Below, piece by piece: positions 52,162 through 61,148 of a stretch of DNA of 64,000 nucleotides (positions within the stretch are counted from its first letter, which is position 1; each line of letters starts with the position of its first letter). The stretch comes from Lysobacter enzymogenes. GTDB lineage: Bacteria > Pseudomonadota > Gammaproteobacteria > Xanthomonadales > Xanthomonadaceae. The notes under the pieces are model-generated. The model was not told the origin of the DNA and made no database searches. It saw only the letters and a list, made by a program, of their open reading frames with translations. Made by a program: the position numbers and the translations under genes. Location: positions 1,364,001-1,428,000 of the forward strand of contig NZ_CP067396.1 in the NCBI RefSeq assembly GCF_023617245.1. Direction: 5' to 3'.

Positions 52162-54561
52162 GTGGCCCGAATCGATTACGACGAAGACGAGCGCGACGAC
52201 AACGACGGGCAGGGCGCCAAGCCAGGCTGGCGCCGGCGGCTGGTGACCTGGACCCTGGCCGCGGGCGGCCTGGGCCTGGGCTTCCTGATCCCGTACACGC
52301 TCTACCTCAACCACGAGGTCGGCGAGCGCTTCGGCCAGCTGCAGTGGCAGATCCCGACCCGGGTCTACGCGCGTCCGCTGGAAGTCGCGCCCGGCGCGGC
52401 GCTGGATGCGGCCACGCTCAAGACCGAACTCGACGCCGCTTCCTATCGCGAGGACGGCGGCGAGCGCCCGGGCACCTACGCCCGCGAGGGCGGCCGTTTC
52501 ACCATCGCCAGCCGCGGCTTCGACGACGTCGACGGCACCGTGCAGCCGCGCCGGATCGAAGTCAGCATCGCCGGCGGCCGCGTCGCCGCGGTGCGCGACC
52601 TGACCAGCAAGAAGGCGCTGCGCACCGCGCGCCTCGACCCGGCGCGCATCGCCACGCTGTACGGCCAGAAGCAGGAAGAGCGGCGGCTGGTGCGGATCGA
52701 GGAAGTGCCCGAGCTGCTGGTCACCGGCCTGCAAGCGGTCGAGGACCGCGACTTCAACCACCACTTCGGCATCGACCTGTCGGGCATGGCGCGCGCCGCG
52801 TTCAAGAACGTCGCCGCCGGCCGCGCCAAGCAGGGCGCCAGCACCCTGACCCAGCAGCTCGCGCGCAGCGGCCTGCTCGGCATCGGCCAGGAACAGACCC
52901 TGACCCGCAAGGGCAAGGAAATCATCTACGCCCTGCTGATCGAGGCGCGCTACGACAAGCGCACGATCCTGGAGGCGTACTTCAACCAGGTCTATCTCGG
53001 CCAGCGCGGCTCGCAGGCCATCCACGGCGTTGCCGCGGCCTCCGAGTTCTGGTTCGGCCGCGACCTGCGCGACCTCAACACCGAGCAGATCGCGCTGCTG
53101 ATCGGCATCGTCCGCGGCCCGTCCTATTACGACCCACGGCGCAATCCCGAGCGCGCGCTGTCGCGGCGCAACTTCGTGCTCGGCGAGATGCACGAGACCG
53201 GGCTGATCGCCGAAGCCGAATACCAGCGCGCGATCAAGACGCCGCTGGAGATCAGCCAGAACCCGGGCAACATCGCCGCCAACCGCTTCCCGGCCTACGT
53301 CGACCTGATCCGCCGCCAGCTCGCCCGCGACTATCCGGCCGACGCGCTCGCCGGCGCCGGCCTGAGCGTGATGAGCGGGATGCAGCCCTCGGCGCAGGCG
53401 CAGGCCGAAGGCGCGGTCGCGCGCACGCTCAAGAGCCTGGACAACAAGCGCCGGCCGCCGCTGCAGGCCGGCCTGGTGGTCACCGACGTGCACAACGGCG
53501 AAGTGGTGGCCGTGGTCGGCAGCCGCGAGTTCACCCAACCGGGCTTCAACCGCGCGGTCGAAGCGCAGCGTCCGGTCGGTTCGCTGCTCAAGCCGTTCGT
53601 GTACCTGCTGGCGCTGGCGCGGCCGAGCGAGTTCAACCTGTCGACCTGGGTCGACGATTCGCCGGTGACGGTCAAGCTCGGCCGCGGCCGCAACTGGAAC
53701 CCGGGCAATTCCGACGGCCGCAGCCACGGCCTGGTGCGCATGGTCGATGCGCTGGCGATGTCCTACAACCAGGCCACCGTGCGCATCGGCATGCAGGTCT
53801 CGCCGGAAGCCGTCGGCGAGTTGACCCAGAAGCTCGCCGGCATCCAGGCGCCGAACAATCCCTCGTTGATCTTGGGCGCGGTCGATCAAAGCCCGTATGC
53901 GATGGCGCAGCTGTACCAGTTCCTCGCGTCCGGCGGCGAAGTGCAGCCGCTGCACGCGGTGCGCGGCGTGCTCGACGCGCAGGGCAAGGCGGTCAAGCGC
54001 TACGACAAGGAACCCGCGCCGGCGCAGGAAGGCGACGCGATCGCCGCGCGCCTGATCACCATCGCGCTGCAACAGGCCGTCACCAACGGCACCGGCCGCC
54101 AGCTGATCGGCGACGGCCTCGGCAAGCTGCAGCCGGCCGGCAAGACCGGCACCAGCAACGACGGCCGCGACAGCTGGTTCGCCGGCTGGACCGGCGACCA
54201 CCTGGCGGTGATCTGGGTCGGCAACGACCAGAACCAGACCACCGGCCTGTACGGCGCCACCGGCGCGATGCGGGTGTGGTCGGCGATCTTCTCGCGGCTG
54301 CCGACCGCGCCGCTGCAGGTCACCGACAAGGGCATCGACTGGCAGCCGGTGGTCGGCAGCAACAGCACCGACGCGGCCTGCCCGGGCGCGCGCCGGTTCC
54401 CGTTCGTGGCGGGCTTCGCCCCGCAATACGCGCCGTGCCCGCAGCCGGAGCCGCAGGCCGAGGAATCCGGCGGCGGCTGGCGCGAATGGTTCGGCATCGG
54501 CAAGGACAAGGACGAGTCTGCGCGCGAGCCGGCGCCCACTCCCCCGTCTCCGGAGCAGTAA
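52162..54561 (+). CDS. mrcB: penicillin-binding protein 1B (bifunctional)
   Basis: 799-residue class A PBP, GTG start. A cytoplasmic acidic/basic N-terminus, one membrane helix (about 31-52), the UB2H domain (WQIPTRVYARPLEVAPG), a GT51 transglycosylase with catalytic Glu194 in VEDRDFNHHFGID and STLTQQLARSG, and a transpeptidase with SLLK (Ser474/Lys477), SYN (534-536) and KTGTS (Lys661). It makes septal and lateral peptidoglycan. The tail is acidic/Pro-rich. A TPR lipoprotein follows 3 nt later, its likely activator. Confidence 0.96.
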   Translation: MARIDYDEDERDDNDGQGAKPGWRRRLVTWTLAAGGLGLGFLIPYTLYLNHEVGERFGQLQWQIPTRVYARPLEVAPGAALDAATLKTELDAASYREDGGERPGTYAREGGRFTIASRGFDDVDGTVQPRRIEVSIAGGRVAAVRDLTSKKALRTARLDPARIATLYGQKQEERRLVRIEEVPELLVTGLQAVEDRDFNHHFGIDLSGMARAAFKNVAAGRAKQGASTLTQQLARSGLLGIGQEQTLTRKGKEIIYALLIEARYDKRTILEAYFNQVYLGQRGSQAIHGVAAASEFWFGRDLRDLNTEQIALLIGIVRGPSYYDPRRNPERALSRRNFVLGEMHETGLIAEAEYQRAIKTPLEISQNPGNIAANRFPAYVDLIRRQLARDYPADALAGAGLSVMSGMQPSAQAQAEGAVARTLKSLDNKRRPPLQAGLVVTDVHNGEVVAVVGSREFTQPGFNRAVEAQRPVGSLLKPFVYLLALARPSEFNLSTWVDDSPVTVKLGRGRNWNPGNSDGRSHGLVRMVDALAMSYNQATVRIGMQVSPEAVGELTQKLAGIQAPNNPSLILGAVDQSPYAMAQLYQFLASGGEVQPLHAVRGVLDAQGKAVKRYDKEPAPAQEGDAIAARLITIALQQAVTNGTGRQLIGDGLGKLQPAGKTGTSNDGRDSWFAGWTGDHLAVIWVGNDQNQTTGLYGATGAMRVWSAIFSRLPTAPLQVTDKGIDWQPVVGSNSTDAACPGARRFPFVAGFAPQYAPCPQPEPQAEESGGGWREWFGIGKDKDESAREPAPTPPSPEQ

Positions 54562-54564
54562 TCG

Positions 54565-55194
54565 ATGATCCGCACGACTCAGCGCGCCGCTCGCCGCGGC
54601 GCCGTCCTCGCGGCCCTGACCGCCGCAGTCCTGGCCGCGCTCGCCGCGGCCTGTTCGGTCGCGCCGCCGCAACCCTCGGCGCTGGCCGAGGCCAACTTCA
54701 ACGGCGAGGCCGCGGTGGCGCAGGTGCGCGCCGCCGGCGGCGCCGCCGCGCGCGAGTTGGACGTGCAGCCGCTGCGCGACAGCCAGGTCGAGGACCTGCG
54801 GCAGAAGGCCGAGGTGCTGGAGAAATCGCGCAAGTACCCCGAGGCCGCGGCCGCGCTCGACCAGGCGCTGCAGGTCAACGCCGACGATCCGGCGCTGCTG
54901 CAGGAGCGCGCCGAGGCCGCGCTGTTGCTGCATCGGCTCGACGACGCCGAGCGTTTCGCGCAAAAGGCCTACGACGGCGGCTCCCAGGTCGGCCCGCTGT
55001 GCCGCCGCCACTGGGCGGCGATCGCGCAGGCGCGCCAGGGCCGGCTCGACGGCGTCAACGCGGCGATGAAGCTGGCCAAGCGCCAGGACCACTACGACGC
55101 CCTGGTGCCGCAGCGCGACGGTTTGATCAGGTCGCGCAAGCAGGCGCAGGACAAGATCGACGCCTGCACCGTCGCCGCGCCCGCCAGGTACTGA
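54565..55194 (+). CDS. TPR lipoprotein, LpoP-like PBP1b activator candidate
   Basis: 209 residues. Signal peptide with a lipobox AAAC (Cys 30, LAALAAACSVAPP), then a short linker and TPR-type helices (LRQKAEVLEKSRKYPEAAAA; LDQALQVNADDPALLQERAE; ALLLHRLDDAERFAQKAYDG) and a Cys near the C-terminus. It begins 3 nt after the mrcB stop, so both are co-translated. In Pseudomonas a TPR lipoprotein (LpoP) encoded with ponB activates PBP1b; gene order and fold here match that idea, but the assignment is inferred. Confidence 0.8.
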   Translation: MIRTTQRAARRGAVLAALTAAVLAALAAACSVAPPQPSALAEANFNGEAAVAQVRAAGGAAARELDVQPLRDSQVEDLRQKAEVLEKSRKYPEAAAALDQALQVNADDPALLQERAEAALLLHRLDDAERFAQKAYDGGSQVGPLCRRHWAAIAQARQGRLDGVNAAMKLAKRQDHYDALVPQRDGLIRSRKQAQDKIDACTVAAPARY

Positions 55195-55201
55195 CGCTTC
55201 C

Positions 55202-57343
55202 ATGCAACCCAGTCGCCTCGGCGTCGCCAGTCGGGCCGCGCTGAGCGACGGCGGCGAGATCGCGCGCAAGCTCGAAACCTTCGCCCCGCGTCCCGCCCAG
55301 CAGGACCTGTCGGCGGCGATCGCCGACGCCTTCGAAACCCGCGAAACCCTGCTGGCCGAGGCCGGCACCGGTACCGGCAAGACCTTCGCCTACTTGGTGC
55401 CGGCGCTGCTGTCGGGCCTGAAGACCATCGTCTCCACCGGCACCCGCGCGCTCCAGGACCAGCTCTATCACCGCGACCTGCCGCGGGTGCGCGACGCGCT
55501 CGGCGTCGGGGTCAAGACCGCGTTGCTGAAGGGCCGCGCGAACTACCTGTGCCGCTATCGCATGGAGCAGGCCAAGGGCGAGCCGAAGTTCTCTTCGCGC
55601 GACCTCGCCGCGCAGTTCCAGCGCATCGTCGCCTGGTCCGGGCGCACCCGCCTCGGCGATCTGGCCGAACTGGAAGCGCTGCCGGAAGAATCGCCGCTGC
55701 TGCCGATGGTGACGTCCACCGCCGAGAACTGCGTCGGCAGCGAATGCCCGTTCTACGCCGATTGCTTCGTGGTGCAGGCGCGCCAGCGCGCGCAGGCGGC
55801 CGACGTGGTGGTGGTCAACCACCATCTGCTGCTGGCCGATCTCGCGCTCAAGCAGGAAGGCTTCGGCGAGATCCTGCCGGGCGCGCAGGCGTTCGTGATC
55901 GACGAGGCGCACCAGCTGCCCGAGCTGGCCGCGCAGTTCTTCGGCGAGGCGATCAGCGCGCGCCCGCTGGTCGAGCTGGCGCGCGACGCGCTGGCCGAAT
56001 GCAAGAGCGTGACCGGCGCGTTGGCGAGCCTGCAGGTGCCCTCGCGCGACCTGGAGCATTCGGTGCGCGCGCTGCGCACGGCGATGGACGAGTTGCCGGT
56101 GCGCGGCACCCGCCGCCGCGCCGGCGAAGTGCCGGCGGTGGAGGACGCGTTCGACAACCTCGATGCCGCGCTGGCCAACCTGCGCGACGCGCTGGAGCCG
56201 CTGCGCGGCGCCGCGCCGGGCTTCGACAGTTGCCATGCGCGCGCCGAGGAATTCATCGAGCGGCTGCGCCGTTGGCGCGGCGCGGCGGTGCCGCGGCCGG
56301 CGCCGGAACCGGAAGAGGACGACGATTTCGCGCCGCCGCGGCGCGAGGTCGCGACCGAGGCCGAAAACCAGGACGCCGTCGCCGCCGCGCAGGACGCGAA
56401 TGCGCAGGCCGAGGCGAGCCCCGCGGCGATCCCCGAGGAAGGCCGCGACGGCAGCGTGCTGTGGTACGAACTGACCGCGCGCGGCTTCCGCCTCAGCCGC
56501 ACCCCGCTCGACGTCGCCGGCCCGCTGGCCGCGCACCGCGAGCGTTCGCGCGCGGCCTGGGTGTTCACCTCGGCCACGCTCGCGGTCGGCGGCCAGTTCC
56601 AGCATTACGCGCGCAAGCTCGGCCTGTTCGAGCCCAAGACCCTGCTCGCGCCGAGCCCGTTCGACTGGGCCACGCAGGCCTTGATGTACCTGCCGCCGGG
56701 CCTGCCCGACCCGGCGGTGCGCCATTACAACCAGGCCCTGGTCGAACGCCTGCGGCCGGTGCTGGAAGCATCCGGCGGCCGCGCCTTCGTCCTGTTCGCC
56801 TCGCACCGCGCGCTGCGCGAGACGGCCGAATTGCTCAAGGACGGCCCGTGGCCGCTGTTCGTCCAGGGCGAAGCGCCGCGGCACGTGCTGCTGGAGCGCT
56901 TCCGCGCCTCGGGCAACGGCGTGCTGCTCGGCGCGGCCAGCTTCCGCGAGGGCGTGGACGTGGCCGGCGAGGCGCTGAGCGTGGTGGTGATCGACAAGCT
57001 GCCGTTCGCCGCGCCCGACGACCCGGTGTTCGAGGCGCGCCTGGACGCGATCCGCCGCCGCGGCGGCAACCCGTTCCGCGACGAACAGCTGCCGCAGGCG
57101 GTGATCGCGCTCAAGCAGGGCGCCGGCCGATTGATCCGCAGCGAGACCGACCGCGGCGTGCTGGTGCTGTGCGACCCGCGCCTGCACAGCAAGAGCTACG
57201 GCCGCACCTTCCTCGACTCGCTGCCGCCGCTGCCGCGCACGCGCCGGGTCGACGACGTGGCCGACTTCTTCGCCGGCCGCCCGCTGGCCCTAGAATCGGC
57301 CTCGTCCGCGCCGGCCGACGGCGAGGACTATTACTACCGCTGA
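55202..57343 (+). CDS. yoaA: ATP-dependent DNA helicase of the YoaA/DinG family
   Basis: 713-residue iron-sulphur helicase. Walker A AEAGTGTGKT (about 52-61), four cluster Cys at 117 (NYLCRY), 177, 182 and 188 (ENCVGSECPFYADCF), DEAH in VIDEAHQLPE, and C-terminal motifs ASFREGVDVAGEALSVVVID and QGAGRLIRSETDRGVLVLCD. Between the core lobes is an acidic stretch (EPEEDDDFAPPR to about 420) that may be an insertion. It has a role in DNA repair or replication-fork processing. Seven nt after the lipoprotein. Confidence 0.93.
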   Translation: MQPSRLGVASRAALSDGGEIARKLETFAPRPAQQDLSAAIADAFETRETLLAEAGTGTGKTFAYLVPALLSGLKTIVSTGTRALQDQLYHRDLPRVRDALGVGVKTALLKGRANYLCRYRMEQAKGEPKFSSRDLAAQFQRIVAWSGRTRLGDLAELEALPEESPLLPMVTSTAENCVGSECPFYADCFVVQARQRAQAADVVVVNHHLLLADLALKQEGFGEILPGAQAFVIDEAHQLPELAAQFFGEAISARPLVELARDALAECKSVTGALASLQVPSRDLEHSVRALRTAMDELPVRGTRRRAGEVPAVEDAFDNLDAALANLRDALEPLRGAAPGFDSCHARAEEFIERLRRWRGAAVPRPAPEPEEDDDFAPPRREVATEAENQDAVAAAQDANAQAEASPAAIPEEGRDGSVLWYELTARGFRLSRTPLDVAGPLAAHRERSRAAWVFTSATLAVGGQFQHYARKLGLFEPKTLLAPSPFDWATQALMYLPPGLPDPAVRHYNQALVERLRPVLEASGGRAFVLFASHRALRETAELLKDGPWPLFVQGEAPRHVLLERFRASGNGVLLGAASFREGVDVAGEALSVVVIDKLPFAAPDDPVFEARLDAIRRRGGNPFRDEQLPQAVIALKQGAGRLIRSETDRGVLVLCDPRLHSKSYGRTFLDSLPPLPRTRRVDDVADFFAGRPLALESASSAPADGEDYYYR

Positions 57344-57370
57344 ATGCGGTCGTCGCCAACGAGGTGGGCC

Positions 57371-57778
57371 ATGAGCGAGCAGGAGCCGGCGCGCAAGCCG
57401 CGCGTGCACGGATTGGGCGGAGTGTTCTTCAAGGCGCGCGATCCCGCCGCGCTGGCGCAGTGGTACCAGCGCCATCTGGACCTGGACGTGCAGGGCTGGG
57501 GCGGCGCGCTGCTGCGCTGGCGCCGCGCCGACAGCGGAAGCGATGCGGTCACGGTGTGGGCGCCGTTCGGCGAGGACAGCGAGTACTTCAAGCCCAGCGA
57601 CAAGCCCTACATGCTGAACCTGCGCGTCGACGACCTGCAGGCGACCTTGCAGGGGCTGCGCGAGGAGGGCTGCCAGGTGCTGGACCGGTACGAGGAATCC
57701 GAGCAGGGCAAGTTCGGCTATGCGCTGGACCCGGAAGGCGGCCTGCTGGAGCTGTGGCAGCCGGCGCCGGGGTACTGA
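57371..57778 (+). CDS. VOC-family (glyoxalase-like) protein
   Basis: 135 residues with the beta-alpha-beta-beta-beta modules of the vicinal-oxygen-chelate superfamily: HGLGGVFFKARDPAALAQWY starts the first half, and LNLRVDDLQATLQGLREEGC the second, ending YALDPEGGLLELWQPA, the usual final strand. GAGG lies 7-10 bases before the start. The family includes glyoxalases and resistance proteins; substrate unknown. Confidence 0.88.
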   Translation: MSEQEPARKPRVHGLGGVFFKARDPAALAQWYQRHLDLDVQGWGGALLRWRRADSGSDAVTVWAPFGEDSEYFKPSDKPYMLNLRVDDLQATLQGLREEGCQVLDRYEESEQGKFGYALDPEGGLLELWQPAPGY

Positions 57779-57784
57779 GCCCTT

Positions 57785-57899
57785 TGTGGGAGGGCCTTCA
57801 GGCCCGAAGCCTTTGTCTCGGATCGCCGCGGCCTGAAACAAGAGCGTCGGGCCTGAAGGCCCTCCCACAGTAAGCCACCAGGCGAAGGCCCTCCCACAC
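57785..57899. repeat. REPIN-type pair plus a half unit
   Basis: TGTGGGAGGGCCTTCAGGCC and its inverse end at about 57869, with a further single inverted arm GGCGAAGGCCCTCCCACAC at 57881-57899. Same family as at 38310 and 43383, between the VOC gene and tsaB. Confidence 0.85.
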
Positions 57900-57926
57900 G
57901 CGCCCATCCGCGCGATAATCGCCGCG

Positions 57927-58655
57927 ATGAAACTCCTCGCCTTCGAAACCTCCACCGAAGCCTGCTCCGTCGCCCTGTGGCTCGACGGCGAGGTGCGCGA
58001 GCGCTTCGAGCTGGCGCCGCGCCGCCATGCCGAACTCTCGCTGCCCTGGGCCGAACAGTTGCTCGCCGAGGCCGGGGTGAAGCGCCGCGAACTCGACGCG
58101 GTGGCGCTGGGCCGCGGCCCGGGCGCGTTCACCGGCGTGCGCCTGGCCATCGCCCTGGCCCAGGGCGTGGCGCTGGCGCTGGACGTGCCGGCGATCGCGG
58201 TCTCGACCCTGGCCGTGCTCGCGCTGCGCGCGCAACCGCTGGCCGCCGGCGCCGGCCCGCAGCGCGTGCTCAGCGCGATCGACGCGCGCATGGGCGAGGT
58301 CTACACCGCCGCCTTCGAACTGCGCGACGGCGAGCCGTTCGCGCTCGACCGCGAAGCCGTGCTCGCGCCCGCCGCCGCGCAACTGCCCGGCGACGGCGCG
58401 CCCGCCGACGGCTGGCTCGGCGTCGGCACCGGCTTCGCCGCCGCCGACGGCGCCCTGCGCCAGCGCCTCGGCGCGCGCTTCGCCGCGATCGACGCCGAGG
58501 CGCTGCCGCACGCCGCCGATCTCGCCCGCCTGGCCGCCGCCGCGTACGCGCGCGGCGAAAGCATCGCGCCCGAGCGGATCGAACCGGCCTACCTGCGCAA
58601 CAACGTCGCGCTGACCATCGCCGAACAAGCCGCGCTGCGCGCGCGCTCTTCGTAA
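57927..58655 (+). CDS. tsaB: tRNA threonylcarbamoyladenosine protein TsaB
   Basis: 242-residue ASKHA-fold protein. KLLAFETSTEACSVAL is the start typical of TsaB, then HAELSLPWAEQLLAEAG, the core GRGPGAFTGVRLAIALAQGV, and SAIDARMGEVYTA. TsaB partners TsaD and TsaE to make t6A37 on ANN-decoding tRNAs. ATG 57927. The last part, PAYLRNNVAL, fits the family. Standard length. Confidence 0.95.
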   Translation: MKLLAFETSTEACSVALWLDGEVRERFELAPRRHAELSLPWAEQLLAEAGVKRRELDAVALGRGPGAFTGVRLAIALAQGVALALDVPAIAVSTLAVLALRAQPLAAGAGPQRVLSAIDARMGEVYTAAFELRDGEPFALDREAVLAPAAAQLPGDGAPADGWLGVGTGFAAADGALRQRLGARFAAIDAEALPHAADLARLAAAAYARGESIAPERIEPAYLRNNVALTIAEQAALRARSS

Positions 58656-58734
58656 CCCGGCGCGCGCCGCATCGATCGCCGCCGCGCGTCGTCGCCCGGA
58701 TTTCCCGGCCGCATCCTGCCCCCGAGGACGAACC

Positions 58735-59880
58735 ATGAAATCGCTGCGCCTGCTTCCGCTGTTGTGTTGCGCCGTGCTGGCGCCGCTCGCGTCCGCCGCT
58801 GAGCCGGCCGAGGTCTGGCGCGGGACCGTCGGCGCCTTGCCGGTGGCGATGAGCCTGAGCCGCGGCGAAGGCGCCGAGGTCTACGGCCAGTATTTCTACC
58901 TCAAGCACCTGCGCGACCTGGAACTGCAAGGCAAGCGCGACGGCCAGGGCCTGCACCTGGAAGTGCGCAGCCGCGACGACGCGGTCGCCGAGCGCTGGGA
59001 GCTGAGCGAAAAGGACGGCGCCCTGGAAGGGCAGTGGCGCGCCGGCAAGCGCACGCTGCCGGTGCGCCTGCAGCGCGTGGACGCCGAGGCTCTGCGCGCC
59101 GGCCGCGACGGCGAGCGCTATCGCCGCGCCGGCGACGACGTGTCCGGGTTCGACGCGCTGCGCATCGGCGAGTTGAACCTGGAGAAAACCAAGACCCAGC
59201 AGTTCCAGGGCCATCGCCTGCAATGGTGGCGCGAACCGCGCACCGGGGTGGAACTGTTCACCGTCGAAGCCGGCCTCGACGAGCCGGCGCGCGCCCGCGT
59301 CAACCGCATCCTCAGCCAGCGCCTGTGGCATACCGCCATCGACGCGCTGCAATGCACCTCCGCGGCCAATAGCGAGTTCGACCTCACCGTCACCCCGCGG
59401 CTGTTCGACCGCCGCTTCCTCAGCCTCAGCCTGATGACGAGCTACTACTGCGGCGGCGCGCATCCGGACTTCGGCGACTCGCCGTTGACCATCGATGTGC
59501 GCGAGGGCCGCGAACTGGCGCTGGAAGACGTGCTGTGGCTCGGCAAGGGCGCGCCGCCGCGCCGCACCGGTCCGGGCGATTACGACAGCCCCGGCTACAA
59601 GCGCCTGGACCAGTACCGCGAATCGACCCTGGTGCCGTGGACGCTCAAGACCCTGGCCGGCCTGCACCCGCGCGAGATGATGCCGCCGAAAGGCGACGAC
59701 GAAGACGGCTGCGACTACTCCGACCCCGGCGTGTGGGGCACCTCGATCTGGTACCTGACCCCGGATGGCCTCTACCTCGGCCCGTACTTCGCCCGGGTCG
59801 CGCGCGCCTGCGAATATCCGGACTGGTCGCTGGTGCCGTGGAAGCAGGTCGAACAGCATCCGGGCCCGGCGCTGAAATAA
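58735..59880 (+). CDS. exported protein with a DUF3298-like C-terminus
   Basis: 381 residues. Signal peptide MKSLRLLPLLCCAVLAPLAS, cleaved near SAAEP. The N-terminal half is beta-rich (VWRGTVGALPVAMSLSRGEG; LHLEVRSRDDAVAERWELSE). The second half shows MTSYYCGGAHPDFGD, the YxGGAHP-type motif of DUF3298/RsiV-like domains, and VREGRELALEDVLW, then GTSIWYLTPDGLYLGPYF. CGAGGA is 6-11 bases before the ATG. Function unknown; probably periplasmic. Confidence 0.75.
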   Translation: MKSLRLLPLLCCAVLAPLASAAEPAEVWRGTVGALPVAMSLSRGEGAEVYGQYFYLKHLRDLELQGKRDGQGLHLEVRSRDDAVAERWELSEKDGALEGQWRAGKRTLPVRLQRVDAEALRAGRDGERYRRAGDDVSGFDALRIGELNLEKTKTQQFQGHRLQWWREPRTGVELFTVEAGLDEPARARVNRILSQRLWHTAIDALQCTSAANSEFDLTVTPRLFDRRFLSLSLMTSYYCGGAHPDFGDSPLTIDVREGRELALEDVLWLGKGAPPRRTGPGDYDSPGYKRLDQYRESTLVPWTLKTLAGLHPREMMPPKGDDEDGCDYSDPGVWGTSIWYLTPDGLYLGPYFARVARACEYPDWSLVPWKQVEQHPGPALK

Positions 59881-59974
59881 CCGGCCTGCGCGCGGCCGCG
59901 CGCCGAACGCTTCGTTACGGCCGCGCCGCGGGTGCGATAACGTGGTCCGGGGCGAGCGAACCGGAGACCGGAGC

Positions 59975-60256
59975 ATGGACGTCAGCGAGCGCAGGTGGCT
60001 TTGGCTGCGGGCCCTGGCCGCCAGCCGGTGGTTCGGCATCGCCATCGGCGCATCGTTCTTTCCCATCGCCGCCGGCGCGTTCTGCATCGCCCGGGCCTGG
60101 CCCATCGTCGCCGCGGCGCTGATCCTGGCGGCGCTGCCGCTGGTGCCGATCGGCTTCTGCGTCCACCTGCGGATCATGGCCGACGAGTGGGACGCCCGGC
60201 GCGAACGCAAGCGCGCCGCGTCGGCCTCGCGCGCGCGGGACGCGGCGGACCGGTAA
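59975..60256 (+). CDS. small two-helix membrane protein, unknown
   Basis: 93 residues from ATG 59975 with GGAG nearby. Two hydrophobic helices (WFGIAIGASFFPIAAGAFCI and WPIVAAALILAALPLVPIGF) between basic ends (AASASRARDAADR). It is convergent with the tonB-like gene, 10 nt from its stop. Codon use fits the surroundings. Confidence 0.6.
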   Translation: MDVSERRWLWLRALAASRWFGIAIGASFFPIAAGAFCIARAWPIVAAALILAALPLVPIGFCVHLRIMADEWDARRERKRAASASRARDAADR

Positions 60257-60266
60257 CGCGCGGCGC

Positions 60267-61148
60267 TTACTCGTCGACCAACGACCCGCCCGGCAGGAAG
60301 TTCCAGGTCCGGGTCACGTGCAGGATGTCCGGGTTTTCTTCGGTCTTCGGCAGCGGCGGGTAGGGCTCGGCCAAGCGGGCGATGCGCAGGGCCGAGTCGT
60401 CGAGCAGCCGGACGCCGCTGCTGCGCACGATGTCGGCGCGCTCGACGCTGCCGTTGCGGCGCACCGCCACGCTGATCACCACTTGCCCGGCGAGCCGGCG
60501 CCGGCGCGCTTCGTCGGGGTAGTTGAGGTTGCCGACCCGCTCGACCCTGTCGACCCATTCGCGCAGATAGCCGGCCCAGGCGTACTCGGTGGTGCTGGCG
60601 GAAACGAACTTGCGGGTCGGGCGCTTGGCGTAGCGCTCCGAGCGCATGTGGATCTCGGCCGCCAGCCGCGCCATCTCGATGTCGTGCTCGATCTTGCGCT
60701 GGCCGTTGGGCAAAGGCCGCTCGGCCGGAGTCTGGGCGATGCGCTCGCGCGCGGTCGTGGTCTCGCCGCGGGTGCTGCTGACCACGCGCGCGGTCGGCTG
60801 CGGCTGCGCCGCCGGCGATTGCGCGCGCAGCGCCATCTGCGCCACGCCGGCCTCGGCCTGCGGCGACGGGCCGGACTGGTTGTCGCGCGGGCGGGTGCTC
60901 TTATCGTGCTCGCCGCCGCCCTGGTTGTTGGCCTGGGCGAGGAAGTCGGCCTGCTTCGGCGTCAGCGCGGTCTGGGTCTGGGTCAGGATCACGTCCAGCG
61001 TCGGCACCACCGGCGCGGCCTTTTCCAGGGTGTAGCCGACACCGAGCAGGAAGATGCCGTGCACCAGCACCGACAGCACCATGGTCGCGCTGAAGCGCTG
61101 CGGCTCGGCCAGGCCGCCGCCGGGCAGGTGCGGAACGCCGGCGCTCAT
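60267..61148 (-). CDS. TonB-family energy-transducing protein
   Basis: 293 residues. One N-terminal membrane helix (VLSVLVHGIFLLGVGYTL, about 24-41), a long Gln/Pro/Arg linker, and a C-terminal TonB domain (GNLNYPDEARRRRLAGQVVI, SVAVRRNGSVERADIVRSSG, VRLLDDSALRIARL, PPLPKTEE). It overlaps gshB by 4 nt (61145-61148). Linkage of gshB, tonB-like and pil genes is standard in xanthomonads; what this copy energises is not known. Confidence 0.88.
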   Translation of the reverse strand: MSAGVPHLPGGGLAEPQRFSATMVLSVLVHGIFLLGVGYTLEKAAPVVPTLDVILTQTQTALTPKQADFLAQANNQGGGEHDKSTRPRDNQSGPSPQAEAGVAQMALRAQSPAAQPQPTARVVSSTRGETTTARERIAQTPAERPLPNGQRKIEHDIEMARLAAEIHMRSERYAKRPTRKFVSASTTEYAWAGYLREWVDRVERVGNLNYPDEARRRRLAGQVVISVAVRRNGSVERADIVRSSGVRLLDDSALRIARLAEPYPPLPKTEENPDILHVTRTWNFLPGGSLVDE

